Assembly: GCF_001224225.1 (NCBI RefSeq)
Contig: NZ_CUEE01000003.1
Span: 218,491-282,490 of the forward strand
Source: Staphylococcus borealis
Lineage (GTDB): Bacteria > Bacillota > Bacilli > Staphylococcales > Staphylococcaceae
Direction of reading: 5' to 3'
DNA: 64,000 bases
The notes beneath the pieces are model-generated. The model saw only the letters and a list, made by a program, of their open reading frames with translations. It was not told the DNA's origin and made no database searches. Below, piece by piece: positions 8,981-19,003 of the stretch (the first letter of the stretch is position 1; the number at the start of each line of letters is the position of its first letter). The translations under genes were made by a program, and so were the position numbers.

Positions 8981-8989
8981 GCGTTTTCT
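8976..8989. promoter_or_regulatory. cre (CcpA operator) over the gapB promoter
   Basis: TGAAAGCGTTTTCT fits the cre consensus TGWAARCGYTWNCW at every position. It overlaps the -35 region of gapB, a placement expected to repress. Confidence 0.8.
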
Positions 8990-9037
8990 GATGATTTTAA
9001 AAAATTTTTTTAAGCTGATTATTTTAAATTAGCAAAA

Positions 9038-9098
9038 AGCTCTAATAAACGTAATAATGCAAAAATTAAAGTTTAAGCACGTTTCGCCTACTAGAGCT
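9038..9098 (-). terminator. coaE terminator
   Basis: AGCTCTA and ACGT arms pair across a loop of about 20 bases (AGCTCTA...AACGT with ACGTT...TAGAGCT). The minus strand then reads TTTTTGC. It ends the polA-mutM-coaE unit. Confidence 0.75.
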
Positions 9099-9126
9099 AT
9101 AATTTATAAATTGAGTCACATAGAAT

Positions 9127-9735
9127 TTATATTTCTCTATTGATAAACCCTTTTTCAGTTAATAGTTGTTCTAAATTTTGTTTAAGTTCTAACTTATCTC
9201 CTAGGTTATCTATAACATGATCTGCCATTCTGCTTTTTTTATCAATTGAAATTTGGCTATATACACGCGCTTTAGCATCTTCAAGTGACAATTGATTACG
9301 TTCCATCAATCTCTCTATTTGAATGCTTTCAGATGTATAAACTAACCATACTTCATCCACTGTATCCTGTAATTCATTTTCAAAAAGGAGTGGAATATCC
9401 ATAATGACATCATAACCTTGATTAAGATAGTTTTGTTTCTCTTTTTCCATTATTTCTCTAACTATTGGATGCACGATATCATTTAACTCGATGCGCTTTT
9501 CTGGATGATTAAACACAATTTCTCCTACGTATTGACGATCCATTTCACCTTCATCTGTGATAGCACGTTCACCAAAAGCAGTACGCACTTGTTCTAAACC
9601 TTTCGTTCCTTTTGCAACAGCTTGCCTTGAAGCAATGTCAGCATCTACAACCTTAAAACCATATGCTGTCAATAATTCAGAAACTGTTGATTTACCTGTG
9701 GCAATACCACCTGTTAATCCTATTACTTTTGGCAT
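9127..9735 (-). CDS. coaE: Dephospho-CoA kinase
   Basis: Catalyses the last step of coenzyme A synthesis, phosphorylating the 3'-hydroxyl of dephospho-CoA. The protein is 202 residues, slightly short of the 200-210 range midpoint. It opens with the P-loop [12 protein letters not shown] (6-17) and has the DADIASR substrate-site segment and the IPLLFE motif. It is 16 bases downstream of mutM and belongs to the polA-mutM-coaE unit, the same order as in Bacillus. Its Shine-Dalgarno AAAGGTGAG is a little far (about 11 bases) from the ATG. Confidence 0.96.
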   Translation of the reverse strand: MPKVIGLTGGIATGKSTVSELLTAYGFKVVDADIASRQAVAKGTKGLEQVRTAFGERAITDEGEMDRQYVGEIVFNHPEKRIELNDIVHPIVREIMEKEKQNYLNQGYDVIMDIPLLFENELQDTVDEVWLVYTSESIQIERLMERNQLSLEDAKARVYSQISIDKKSRMADHVIDNLGDKLELKQNLEQLLTEKGFINREI

Positions 9736-9751
9736 AAATATTCACTCACCT

Positions 9752-10624
9752 TTATTTCTGACAATGTGGGCAGAAATGACTATTACGTGTAGCCACTACC
9801 TTTTGCTCAATATCATGCCCACAAACGTTACATGTCTTTTGTTTATATACATTTAAATGTAATTGCATTTCTCCTGTTTTACCATCTGCATGACGATAAT
9901 CTGAAATGCTAGTACCACCGTTGTTTATACCCTCTTTTAACACTTCTTGAACATAGTAAAACAACATTTGACGTTCTTGGTCTGAAGTTTGTTTAACTTT
10001 CCGATCTGGTAATACACCTGCTCTAAACAAAGCTTCACACGCATAAATATTGCCACATCCTGCTACCATCTTATGATCAAGTAGCATTTGTTTAATGGGT
10101 TTATTTTGATATTTTTTAAGTTTAATACGATTTAAAAAGTGATTTAATGCATCATCATTAAATGGTTCAGGTGCAATATCAAGAAAAGCAGGGTAATCTT
10201 GGAAAGACGCCAAATTTCTTAACTCACCAAATCGTCTGATATCCGAATATACTAGTTGTTTACCATTATCTAAGTGAAATACAACATGCCAATGTTTTCG
10301 ATAATTTGGTGTACTAATATCTGATAATTTATCAACGATAAAAAAGCCTCCCGCCATACCTAAATGACTTAATATAATACGTTGCGTTTGGTTTTTTTGA
10401 ATTGTGAAAACAATATATTTACTTCTACGTTCAACAGATTGTATAGCATACCCTTCGCTATTCAATCGGAACCCATCCAAGTTGATACCTTTAATGATGG
10501 TCTCTTTTCCTTGTTGTTTTCCTTCTATCACTTTACTCGAAAATGTCACACTTTTAATTGTCGTATTTAAGATATAAGGTTCAATCCCTCTCTTTACATG
10601 TTCAACCTCTGGTAATTCTGGCAT
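9752..10624 (-). CDS. mutM: Formamidopyrimidine-DNA glycosylase (MutM/Fpg)
   Basis: Removes 8-oxoguanine and other oxidised purines from DNA and nicks the abasic site. The 290 residues begin MPELPEVE, where the N-terminal Pro2 and Glu3 are the catalytic residues after Met removal. The C-terminus carries the zinc finger CNVCG...CPHC. The GNIYACEALFRAGVLP stretch is the helix-two-turns-helix. A GAGGAATTAGAA ribosome site precedes the start. It sits 15 bases after polA, so base excision and repair synthesis enzymes are co-transcribed. Confidence 0.97.
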   Translation of the reverse strand: MPELPEVEHVKRGIEPYILNTTIKSVTFSSKVIEGKQQGKETIIKGINLDGFRLNSEGYAIQSVERRSKYIVFTIQKNQTQRIILSHLGMAGGFFIVDKLSDISTPNYRKHWHVVFHLDNGKQLVYSDIRRFGELRNLASFQDYPAFLDIAPEPFNDDALNHFLNRIKLKKYQNKPIKQMLLDHKMVAGCGNIYACEALFRAGVLPDRKVKQTSDQERQMLFYYVQEVLKEGINNGGTSISDYRHADGKTGEMQLHLNVYKQKTCNVCGHDIEQKVVATRNSHFCPHCQK

Positions 10625-10639
10625 TTCTAATTCCTCTTT

Positions 10640-13270
10640 CTATTTTGCATCATACCATGTAGCTCCGTAATTAGAGTCTACTTTTAGCGGTACGTCTAAT
10701 TGTAGTGCGTGTTCCATAATTTCTTCAACAAACAAACTGAAATCCTCTACTTCATTTGCTGGCACCTCGAAAATCAACTCATCGTGTACTTGTAATAACA
10801 ATTGCGCATGGTATGACGTTTGTTTTATTTGTTTATCAAATTCAACCATTGCTAACTTAATAATATCTGCTGCGCTACCTTGTATTGGCGTATTCATAGC
10901 TGTACGTTCAGCAAATCCTCTTAAATTAAAGTTTCGACTATTAATATCAGGAATATATCTACGACGATGCAATAATGTTTCCACAAATCCATCGGCTTTA
11001 GCATCTTTAACGATGTCAGACATATATTGTTTTACACCTGGAAAACTAGCTAAATAATCATCGATAAATGCTTTCGCTTTTTTTCGCGTAATATTCAAGC
11101 TTTGACTTAAACCATAATCACTAATACCGTAAACGATGCCAAAGTTAACAGCTTTGGCTTGTCTACGCATTAGCGCATCAACCTCTTCCGCTTCTACTCC
11201 AAATACTTTCATTGCAGTTGCAGTATGGACATCTCTTTCGTGAATAAATGCCTCCTTCATACTTTCATCCTGAGTGATATGCGCAAGCACACGTAATTCA
11301 ATTTGAGAATAGTCTGCTGATAAAATCACACTGTCATTAGAAGTGGGTTTGAAGGCTCTTCTAATTTTACGTCCTTCTTCAAGACGAACAGGTATATTTT
11401 GTAAGTTTGGATCTACACTTGATAAACGTCCCGTTTGTGCTAACGTTTGGTTGAAGCGGGTATGAATGCGATTATCATCACTAATCACTTTTTGTAATCC
11501 TTCAACATAGGTAGATTGTAATTTAGATAATTGACGATATTCTAAAATGTAATCAATGATAGGATGTTGACCTTGTAGTTGTTCTAACACATCAACCGCA
11601 GTAGAATAACCTGTTTTAGTTTTCTTAATGACTGGTAATTCCAATGTTTCAAATAGGACTACACCTAGTTGTTTAGGAGAATTAATATTAAATTCTTCTC
11701 CAGCTGCCTCATGTATATTACTGATTAATAAATCTAATTTCCCTTGTATTTCAGACTGCATTTCTTTCAAATCATTTACATCAGTGTAAATGCCAGTTTC
11801 TTCCATTTCACTCAAGATGCGCGCTAATGGAAGTTCTAAGTTTAACAATAACTCTATTTGTTGATGAAATTTTAGTTCATCAACCATTTCAGGTTTACAA
11901 GCATAAATTGCCTCAGTAATGGATGCAATATGCTTATCTAAAACCGAATCTTCTGGAATGTGTCGTTTTTTTCCTTTTCCATAGATTGACACATCATCTT
12001 GAACATAGTTTTGTTTATAGTTACTTACAACCGAATTAACATCTTCAATTGTTCTTGATGGATCGATAATATAACTAGCTAACATAACATCAAACACAAT
12101 ATTTTTAATATCAATGTCTAATCTATGCGCAACAACGTATGTCTTTTTAGCATCATAAACTACCTTTTCTGTAGTTTCATTTTCTAGCCAATCAATCAGT
12201 TCTGGATAATCTTTAAGTTGATCAGCAGGAATAACAATGTGATCCACGCCATTGTAGAAGCCAAATTTGAGAATAGCATCTTGTAAGTAATTGGTACCAT
12301 CCACTTCAATATGGATGACCGCTTCTTTTAAATCATTAAAATTAATCTTGTTGAAATCATGGTGTACTTCAAATACTTTGTCTTCTTGAGATTCTTCTGA
12401 TGGATTACTATCGATATCAGCTAATAATTGTTTGAATTCTAACTTTTTAAATAGTTCAATTTTATCTTGATTATCATCTTGATTATCTAATTTAGTATCT
12501 TTAAGTGCTACTTCAATTGGACTATCTTTATTTATTGTTGCTAAATCTTTACTCATGAATGCATCATCACGACTATTCTCAAGTTTTTCTTTTAATTTTT
12601 TTCCTGAAACTGCATCTAAATTTTCATAGACACCTTCAACCGTATTAAATTGTTTCAATAACTTGATAGCTGTCTTCTCACCCACACCAGCAACACCTGG
12701 GATGTTATCAGATGTATCACCCATGAGTCCCTTCATATCAATAATTTGACTAGGCACAAGCCCATCATATTTTTCATTAATAAATTCTGGAGTATAATGA
12801 TCGACATCTGTAACACCTTTTTTAGTGTAATAGATGGTTACATGATCAGTAGCGAGTTGAGTTAAGTCTCTATCACCTGTAACAATGATTGTTTCAAATC
12901 CTTGCTCATTTGCTTCTTTGCTTAATGTACCAATGATATCATCAGCTTCGTAGTTTTCTAACTCATAATGTTTGATATGATACGTATCCAATAGTTGTCG
13001 AATATACGGGAATTGTTCACTTAATTCCGGTGGCGTGCTTTGTCTACCGCCTTTATATTCACTATATTTTGAATGTCTAAATGTAGTTTTGCCTGCATCA
13101 AACGCAACTAAAAAATGACTTGGTTGTTCTTCTCTTAAAATCTTTTCAAGTAACATCGCAAAACCATATATAGCATTCGTATGTATTCCTGCTTTGTTAG
13201 AAAGAAGTGGTAATGCATAAAATGCTCGAAAACTTAAACTATTACCATCAATTAAAACTAGTTTATTCAA
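10640..13270 (-). CDS. polA: DNA polymerase I
   Basis: Fills gaps in repair and removes Okazaki primers. The 876 residues include an N-terminal 5'-3' exonuclease (NKLVLIDGNSLSFRAFYALP, with TGDRDLTQL and the helix-hairpin-helix GVAGVGEKTA). A middle 3'-5' exonuclease-like domain appears degenerate, as in Bacillus Pol I. The polymerase domain has SADYSQIELR, the O-helix RRQAKAVNFGIVYG and QVHDELIFE. I place the start at TTG (13268-13270) because GGAGG lies eight bases upstream. The next upstream ATG in frame adds 13 residues and has no ribosome site. Confidence 0.96.
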   Translation of the reverse strand: MNKLVLIDGNSLSFRAFYALPLLSNKAGIHTNAIYGFAMLLEKILREEQPSHFLVAFDAGKTTFRHSKYSEYKGGRQSTPPELSEQFPYIRQLLDTYHIKHYELENYEADDIIGTLSKEANEQGFETIIVTGDRDLTQLATDHVTIYYTKKGVTDVDHYTPEFINEKYDGLVPSQIIDMKGLMGDTSDNIPGVAGVGEKTAIKLLKQFNTVEGVYENLDAVSGKKLKEKLENSRDDAFMSKDLATINKDSPIEVALKDTKLDNQDDNQDKIELFKKLEFKQLLADIDSNPSEESQEDKVFEVHHDFNKINFNDLKEAVIHIEVDGTNYLQDAILKFGFYNGVDHIVIPADQLKDYPELIDWLENETTEKVVYDAKKTYVVAHRLDIDIKNIVFDVMLASYIIDPSRTIEDVNSVVSNYKQNYVQDDVSIYGKGKKRHIPEDSVLDKHIASITEAIYACKPEMVDELKFHQQIELLLNLELPLARILSEMEETGIYTDVNDLKEMQSEIQGKLDLLISNIHEAAGEEFNINSPKQLGVVLFETLELPVIKKTKTGYSTAVDVLEQLQGQHPIIDYILEYRQLSKLQSTYVEGLQKVISDDNRIHTRFNQTLAQTGRLSSVDPNLQNIPVRLEEGRKIRRAFKPTSNDSVILSADYSQIELRVLAHITQDESMKEAFIHERDVHTATAMKVFGVEAEEVDALMRRQAKAVNFGIVYGISDYGLSQSLNITRKKAKAFIDDYLASFPGVKQYMSDIVKDAKADGFVETLLHRRRYIPDINSRNFNLRGFAERTAMNTPIQGSAADIIKLAMVEFDKQIKQTSYHAQLLLQVHDELIFEVPANEVEDFSLFVEEIMEHALQLDVPLKVDSNYGATWYDAK

Positions 13271-13380
13271 TGCGTATACCTCCAGAGTGATTTTATTATA
13301 TTTTAGCATATTCAGAGTTCGTTAACGAATGTATGGTTTCTTCAAAAGTCTTTGTTTGGTTAAAAATTTCTGTCAAATAA

Positions 13381-13439
13381 AAAAAGGCACTCTCGTTTCA
13401 TTAATCAATTGAATCATTGAATATGAACGAAAGGCCTTA
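13381..13439 (-). terminator. phoPR terminator
   Basis: Minus strand AAGGC-CTTTCGTT pairs with AACGAGAG-TGCCTT and is followed by a run of seven T, between phoR and polA. Confidence 0.75.
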
Positions 13440-13451
13440 ATGGATGAAATA

Positions 13452-15149
13452 TTATTTTTGTTCATCTATGAATGAAACTCTAAATAACGAACCTTCACCA
13501 ATATTGCTTTCAACATTTATTGTACCATGATGTGCTTCGACAATATGTTTCGTTATAGACAACCCTAATCCTGTGCCACCTGAATCTCTACTTCTCGCTT
13601 TATCTACACGATAAAATCTTTCGAAAATATGGTTTTGGTCACTCTTCTCAATTCCTATGCCAAAATCTTGAATTTCTAAGTTAACTTCAAGTCCTTTTCT
13701 ATAAACTCTTACAATAACGTCACTATTTTCAAGTGAATAATTAATCGCATTTGAAAGTAAATTAGTAATGACTTGTGCCATTTTATTTTCATGTGCTTCT
13801 ATGATGATATCTTTTTCAATTTCAGGCAAAATGCTAATATTTTTATATCTTGCTTGGTTTTGTAGATTATCAATTGTAGTATAAGCAAGTTCTGAGAGAT
13901 TCACAAACGATGTTTCTATCTCAGTTTGTTGTTCGATATGAGATAAATCTAATAGGTCCGCAACAAGAGACTCAATACGATTAGATTCTTTTAAAATGAT
14001 GTTTAAAAACATATCAAGCGACTGTTCATCGTTTTTTGCACCTTCAATTAATGTTTCAGCAAAACCTTTAATAGATGTAATAGGCGTTTTAAGTTCATGA
14101 GAAACGTTTGCCACAAATTCACGTCGTAAGTTTTCTAATTTTTTAAGATTTGTGATGTCATGCATAACAACAACCATACCTTGTAATTTCTTTTTAGATT
14201 TACTAAGTATCGGAACACAAGATAAATCAAAATATTTATGATGAACGTTATTTAATACAATTTCAATTTGATCATAGAGTGGCTTTTCAGTTTTAAAACT
14301 TTCTAAAATCAATTGTTGAATTTTAGTATCTAAATATGAGGTATACTTTTTATTTTCAACCTTACCATTTGGTCTAAACAAATCATAATAGGCGTGGTTT
14401 GCAACTACAATTTCGCCATGTTTATCAATCATTAAAACGGAACTCGGAATATTTTCTAATGTAGTTTTTAAACGATTGGATTGCATTTTTTGCTTATTGT
14501 TAAGCTTTTGTAAGCGTCTAGCCAAATCATTAGTTGTAACAAACAGTGCTTTGGTCTCCTTGACATTACTTTCAGGCACGCGAACATGATAATAGCCATC
14601 AGCGATTAATGAAGTCGCATATGTAACCTCATTAATCGGTCTAATATATGTACGATGAATGCTTCTAACTGCCAAATATATTGCTAAAAGAACAATAATT
14701 CCAATTAAAGATAAATACTTCCACATACTCTTCTGTAATTCAAGAATTTCAGTATTCATCCCACTTATGTATACCGTTTTATCATTAATAACCGTTTTGA
14801 ATGTATATCTAACCTGTCCATTTTCTCGATTATAAATAATATTAGACGGATTAGCTTCATTATCAATGTTATCATTAAATTTATGTTGATTCCCTGATTG
14901 ATAAATGACTTCTCCGTTTTTAGTAATCTTAACGATTAGATTTTGATTAGCCGAAATGTTCTTTATTTCCTTATTGTCATTTTGTTTGTTTAATTTGAGG
15001 AAATTTTCGGAAACATGTTTGAGCTCTGTGACTTGCGCTGTTGATAATATTTGATAAATTGTATGATGAATAATGATACCTAAACCAATAAAACTGATAA
15101 TGGTAATTGTACTTAATAATAATAATAACCGATGATGAAATTTGAGCAT
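13452..15149 (-). CDS. phoR: Sensor histidine kinase PhoR
   Basis: Membrane kinase that activates PhoP when phosphate is low. The 565 residues contain a first membrane helix (about 8-30), an extracytoplasmic region, and a second helix near 143-160. A HAMP-like segment and a PAS domain around 230-330 follow. The HisKA box NVSHELKTPITS has phosphoacceptor H351, and the HATPase domain has the N box NLLSNAINYS and G boxes DFGIGI and GGTGLGLS. The start codon overlaps the phoP stop as TAATG, so the two are translationally coupled. The pairing with the PhoP-type regulator supports PhoR rather than WalK/VicK, which lies elsewhere with walR. Confidence 0.92.
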   Translation of the reverse strand: MLKFHHRLLLLLSTITIISFIGLGIIIHHTIYQILSTAQVTELKHVSENFLKLNKQNDNKEIKNISANQNLIVKITKNGEVIYQSGNQHKFNDNIDNEANPSNIIYNRENGQVRYTFKTVINDKTVYISGMNTEILELQKSMWKYLSLIGIIVLLAIYLAVRSIHRTYIRPINEVTYATSLIADGYYHVRVPESNVKETKALFVTTNDLARRLQKLNNKQKMQSNRLKTTLENIPSSVLMIDKHGEIVVANHAYYDLFRPNGKVENKKYTSYLDTKIQQLILESFKTEKPLYDQIEIVLNNVHHKYFDLSCVPILSKSKKKLQGMVVVMHDITNLKKLENLRREFVANVSHELKTPITSIKGFAETLIEGAKNDEQSLDMFLNIILKESNRIESLVADLLDLSHIEQQTEIETSFVNLSELAYTTIDNLQNQARYKNISILPEIEKDIIIEAHENKMAQVITNLLSNAINYSLENSDVIVRVYRKGLEVNLEIQDFGIGIEKSDQNHIFERFYRVDKARSRDSGGTGLGLSITKHIVEAHHGTINVESNIGEGSLFRVSFIDEQK

Positions 15150-15859
15150 TAAGCCTTAGGTCTTTCTAATTTATAACCAAGTCCACGAACAGTTTTGATT
15201 AATTTAGGTTGTTTTGGATTCTCTTCGAGCTTATCGCGTAAATGGCTAATGTGAACGTCAACAATTCGAGAATCGCCTGCGAATTCATAATTCCAAACTG
15301 AATTTAACATATGTTCACGGGTAATTACTCGCCCTTGTCTCTCTATGAGATATAATAGTAATTCAAACTCTTTAGGCGTAAGTTCTAATAACTCATCATC
15401 TTTATAAACTTCAAAGAACTCAGGTCTGATTCGAATGTTCTCAATTAATATATCCTCATCATCAACATCTTCTTTTTCAATTTCACTAGCAAATTTAGAT
15501 CTTCTCAAGATAGCCTTCACTCTTGCAACTACTTCTCTCGGTGAAAAAGGTTTTGTCATATAGTCATCTGCACCTAATTCTAATCCTAATACACGATCAA
15601 ACTCATCATCTTTTGCAGTTAGCATTAAAATAGGAACTAAATTTTTATCAGAACGTATTGTTTTACATACTTCAATACCATCTTTTTTAGGTAACATTAC
15701 ATCCAAAACGACAAGTTCTGGTTGAATTTCGTTTACCTTTTCCAAAGCTTCTTCACCATCGTATGCTACTTCAACGATGTAACCAGCCGTTTCAAGATTA
15801 TATTTTAATAAAGTTACAATTGATTGCTCATCGTCAACCACTAATACTTTTTGTGACAT
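15149..15859 (-). CDS. phoP: Phosphate regulon response regulator PhoP
   Basis: OmpR-class transcription factor of 236 residues controlling phosphate-starvation genes. The receiver domain carries the acidic pair DD (9-10), phosphoacceptor D53 in VLDVMLP, and the conserved Lys in MTKPFSPRE. The C-terminal winged helix ends HISHLRDKLEENP and VRGLGYKLE. I use the ATG at 15857-15859, with GGGAGG seven bases upstream. An in-frame extension of 33 residues upstream is hydrophobic and unlike the family, so I reject it. The gene is first in the phoP-phoR pair. Confidence 0.94.
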   Translation of the reverse strand: MSQKVLVVDDEQSIVTLLKYNLETAGYIVEVAYDGEEALEKVNEIQPELVVLDVMLPKKDGIEVCKTIRSDKNLVPILMLTAKDDEFDRVLGLELGADDYMTKPFSPREVVARVKAILRRSKFASEIEKEDVDDEDILIENIRIRPEFFEVYKDDELLELTPKEFELLLYLIERQGRVITREHMLNSVWNYEFAGDSRIVDVHISHLRDKLEENPKQPKLIKTVRGLGYKLERPKA

Positions 15860-16224
15860 AATGTGCCTCCCTGAATAAATATAACATTTCAATTTCATTA
15901 TAACGGAAGTTAAAACAAAAATAACATACAACATATTAAATTTACATAATCTTAACAATCAAATTATCTTTTTCTAATTATTGAGTATTTGTATTACTAT
16001 TATTTAAATATTGTTAAGAAAATATAAAATTATTCAACTAATTTTTAATAAAAAAGGAATGGAACTGGATTTATTTAAATACCAAGTTCCACTCCTTTGA
16101 GTGATAGCAACTTCGAGAAAGGGTTTAAATAAAGCCTCACTCAAATGTATCGCTAACTATCTATTTATCATGATTTAACTAAGATTATTTTGTATAAACA
16201 ACTAAGCCTTGTTCACTGATTGAC
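15860..16224. other. Intergenic region phoP-icd
   Basis: The 365 bases hold the phoP leader and promoter and the icd terminator. A -10-like TATAAT lies about 45 bases before phoP on the minus strand, without a clear -35. TTAACA-like repeats further upstream (near 15950 and 16010) resemble PhoP-box half sites, which would fit autoregulation, but the spacing is irregular and I give it low weight. A second imperfect inverted repeat built on GAGTGATAGC and CTCACTC lies around 16100-16155. No gene was found. Confidence 0.5.
16053..16098 (-). terminator. icd terminator (dispersed hairpin family)
   Basis: AAAGGAATGGAACT pairs with AGTTCCACTCCTTT around an AT-rich loop. On the minus strand it ends in a T run. 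The GTGGAACT arm resembles the other hairpins of the family in this window. Confidence 0.8.
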
Positions 16225-17493
16225 TTATTTTAAGTTTTTAATTAATTCATCAGCGAAATCTGAAGTAGATACTTCAGTAGCGCCATCCATTAAGCGTGCA
16301 AAATCATAAGTTACAACTTTAGATGCGATTGTCGCTTCAATTGCATCAGTAATCTTATCAGCAGCTTCTTGCCAGCCTAAATGTTCTAACATTAACACTG
16401 AACTTAACAATTCAGAAGATGGGTTAACTTTATTTAAACCAGCATATTTAGGTGCTGTACCATGGGTTGCTTCAAAAATAGCGTGACCAGATTCATAGTT
16501 AATGTTGGCACCAGGTGCAATACCAATACCACCTACTTGAGCGGCTAAAGCATCTGAAATATAGTCACCGTTAAGATTCATTGTAGCAACAACATCATGT
16601 TCGGCTGGACGAGTTAAAATTTGTTGTAAGAAAATGTCAGCAATTGAATCTTTAATAATGATTTTTCCATCTTGTTCTGCTTTTTCTTGCGCTTGATTAG
16701 CTGCATCTTTACCATCTTGTTCAACTATTTCGTCATATTGTTGCCATGTAAATACTTTATCAGCAAATTCATTATGTGCTACATCATAGCCCCATTGTTT
16801 GAATGCACCTTCAGTAAATTTCATGATATTACCTTTATGAACAAGCGTTACCGTTTTACGGTCATTATCGATTGCATATTGGATTGCTGCTCTAACTAAT
16901 CGCTCAGTACCTTCTTTAGAAACTGGTTTGACACCAATACCTGAAGTTTCTGGGAATCGAATATTCGTAGCACCCATTTCATTTTGTAGGAAATCAATTA
17001 TTTTTTTAACTTCATCAGTACCTTCTTTAAATTCAATACCAGCATAAATATCTTCAGTATTTTCACGGAAGATTACCATATCTACATCTTGTGGACGTTT
17101 AACAGGTGAAGGTACACCTTTGAACCAGCGTACTGGACGTAAGCACGTAAATAAGTCTAACTCTTGACGTAAAGCTACATTTAATGAACGAATACCACCA
17201 CCGATTGGCGTAGTTAATGGTCCTTTAATCGCAATTAAATATTCTTTTATTGTATCTAATGTTTCTTGAGGTAACCATTCACCAGTTTCGTCATAAGCTT
17301 TTTGACCAGCTAGAACTTCTTTCCATTCAATACGTTTCTCACCGTTATAAGCTTTTTCAACAGCTGCATCGATAACACGGCTTGCTGCTTTCCAAATATC
17401 TGGTCCAATACCATCACCAATTATAAAAGGAATAATTGGTTCATTAGGGACGTTTAATCCATCATTTAATCTTGTAATTTTTTCAGCTGACAT
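16225..17493 (-). CDS. icd: Isocitrate dehydrogenase (NADP)
   Basis: Oxidatively decarboxylates isocitrate to 2-oxoglutarate in the TCA cycle. The 422-residue length and the sequence [16 protein letters not shown] at the N-terminus mark the bacterial NADP-type. The substrate-binding [15 protein letters not shown] stretch contains the Ser that is phosphorylated in E. coli. [21 protein letters not shown] and HGTAPKYAG form the cofactor and active site. A TGGAGG ribosome site precedes the ATG. It is the second gene after citZ with a 42-base gap, giving a citrate synthase-isocitrate dehydrogenase operon as in Bacillus. Confidence 0.97.
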   Translation of the reverse strand: MSAEKITRLNDGLNVPNEPIIPFIIGDGIGPDIWKAASRVIDAAVEKAYNGEKRIEWKEVLAGQKAYDETGEWLPQETLDTIKEYLIAIKGPLTTPIGGGIRSLNVALRQELDLFTCLRPVRWFKGVPSPVKRPQDVDMVIFRENTEDIYAGIEFKEGTDEVKKIIDFLQNEMGATNIRFPETSGIGVKPVSKEGTERLVRAAIQYAIDNDRKTVTLVHKGNIMKFTEGAFKQWGYDVAHNEFADKVFTWQQYDEIVEQDGKDAANQAQEKAEQDGKIIIKDSIADIFLQQILTRPAEHDVVATMNLNGDYISDALAAQVGGIGIAPGANINYESGHAIFEATHGTAPKYAGLNKVNPSSELLSSVLMLEHLGWQEAADKITDAIEATIASKVVTYDFARLMDGATEVSTSDFADELIKNLK

Positions 17494-17535
17494 AATTTTA
17501 CCTCCAAATATTGTGAATCTATTTGACTTTATTAT

Positions 17536-18654
17536 TTATCTTTCTTCAATTGGTATATACTTACGATCTGTTTCACCGATGTAATTTGCTCTTGGACGCA
17601 TAATTCTATTGTCACGATATTGTTCAAGAATATGTGCAGTCCAACCTGATGTACGACTTACTGCGAATATAGGCGTAAATAAATCATGTGGGATATCCAT
17701 ACTATGATATACCGTAGCACTGAAGAAATCGACATTAGGAATAAGGCCTTTTTCTTCTTTCATACGTTTTTCAATAGCAATTGAAATATCATATAATTCG
17801 CTTCTACCCGTTTCAGAAGTAATTTTACGGCTCATCTCACGTAAATATTTGGCTCTAGGATCTCCGTCTTTATAAACTCTGTGACCGAATCCCATAATTT
17901 TTTCTTTGTTTTTGAATTTTTCATCTAAGTAAGCATCCACTTCATCTACTGATTTAACATCAGAAAGCATGCTCATAACTTGTTCATTCGCACCACCATG
18001 TAATGGTCCTTTTAATGAACCTACTGCAGCTGCAATGCCTGAATACATATCAGATAAAGAAGAAACGGCACAACGAGCTGTAAATGCAGAAGCATTAAGT
18101 TCATGGTCTGCGTGCAATACTAAAGCTTTATTAAATGCTTCAACTTCAGTATCTGTAGGTAATTCCCCTCTTAACATATATAAGAAGTTCGCTGCATACC
18201 CTAAATCAGGATTTGGTTTAACAGGTTCTTTTCCTTCACGAACACGCGCAAATGCTGTAACTAAAGAAGCAATTTTAGCTTGAATACGAATGGCTCTTTC
18301 TTTTCTATTTTCTTCTGTTTCATTTTCAGCATCAGGATCAAAGTGTGCAATATATGATACAGATGTACGTAATGCCGTCATAGGATGCACATTATCCGTC
18401 GCATATTCTTCAAAATGTTTATAAACTCTCGGATTTAAAGTCATATAATGATTTAATTTTTCTCTCAATGCATCTAATTCATCTTGTGTTGGTAGTCTAT
18501 AGTTCCATAATAAGAACACGACTTCTTCAAATAATGCATTTTCTGCTAAATCATCAATATCATATCCCGCATATGTTAATTGACTATCAATAATTGAACT
18601 GATTTTTGTTTCAGCTGCAATTACCCCTTCTAAACCTTTTTGTAATTCTGCCAT
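17536..18654 (-). CDS. citZ: Citrate synthase
   Basis: Condenses acetyl-CoA and oxaloacetate, the entry step of the TCA cycle. The 372 residues have the short bacterial form with catalytic His in HADHELNAS and GPLHGGANEQV, the MGFGHRVYK motif and Asp in NVDFFSA. I start at the ATG 18652-18654 preceded by AAGGGGAATTACTT. An upstream in-frame ATG adding 14 residues lacks a ribosome site. It is transcribed with icd from the promoter at 18702-18730. I saw no consensus cre at this promoter. Confidence 0.97.
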   Translation of the reverse strand: MAELQKGLEGVIAAETKISSIIDSQLTYAGYDIDDLAENALFEEVVFLLWNYRLPTQDELDALREKLNHYMTLNPRVYKHFEEYATDNVHPMTALRTSVSYIAHFDPDAENETEENRKERAIRIQAKIASLVTAFARVREGKEPVKPNPDLGYAANFLYMLRGELPTDTEVEAFNKALVLHADHELNASAFTARCAVSSLSDMYSGIAAAVGSLKGPLHGGANEQVMSMLSDVKSVDEVDAYLDEKFKNKEKIMGFGHRVYKDGDPRAKYLREMSRKITSETGRSELYDISIAIEKRMKEEKGLIPNVDFFSATVYHSMDIPHDLFTPIFAVSRTSGWTAHILEQYRDNRIMRPRANYIGETDRKYIPIEER

Positions 18655-18701
18655 AAGTAATTCCCCTTTTCTTATACATAATGTAATGGCTTTCAAGTAT
18701 C

Positions 18702-18730
18702 ATTATAGCCAAACAAATAACTTTTGTGAA
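18702..18730 (-). promoter_or_regulatory. citZ-icd promoter
   Basis: Minus-strand -35 TTCACA (18725-18730) and perfect -10 TATAAT (18702-18707) are spaced by 17 bases. Confidence 0.78.
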
Positions 18731-18944
18731 CGATTATATATCGCTCAATAAATGGTATTTAACTTTAATTTAATAGACTTATTTTTACTCAAATACCCAA
18801 TAAACGCCATTATATAAGCATTCAATCCAATTCAAATTATGTAATTAATGAGAAAATATTGAAAATTTCATTTTTATTATCAAGCTTGATTACAATTATT
18901 TAATCAAAATTTAAAGGAATTTTTAGAAAATATTAGAAAAATAA

Positions 18945-18973
18945 TTGTCGAATTGAACATATAGGTGCATAAT
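18945..18973 (+). promoter_or_regulatory. Promoter of the plus-strand permease
   Basis: TTGTCG (18945-18950), 17 bases, CATAAT (18968-18973), with an AAGGGAG ribosome site before the ATG at 19004. It diverges from the citZ promoter within a 350-base AT-rich intergenic region in which I found nothing else. Confidence 0.55.
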
Positions 18974-19003
18974 AATATTAATTAAATGTAAGGGAGTTGT
19001 CTT

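Noticed and set aside
15860..15958. 33-residue hydrophobic N-terminal extension of PhoP
   Set aside because: The internal ATG has a strong GGGAGG site and gives the normal start of a response regulator; the extension overlaps the promoter region.
18655..19003. cre or other catabolite site at the citZ promoter
   Set aside because: I searched both strands of the gap for TGWAARCGYTWNCW and found no match with two or fewer differences.
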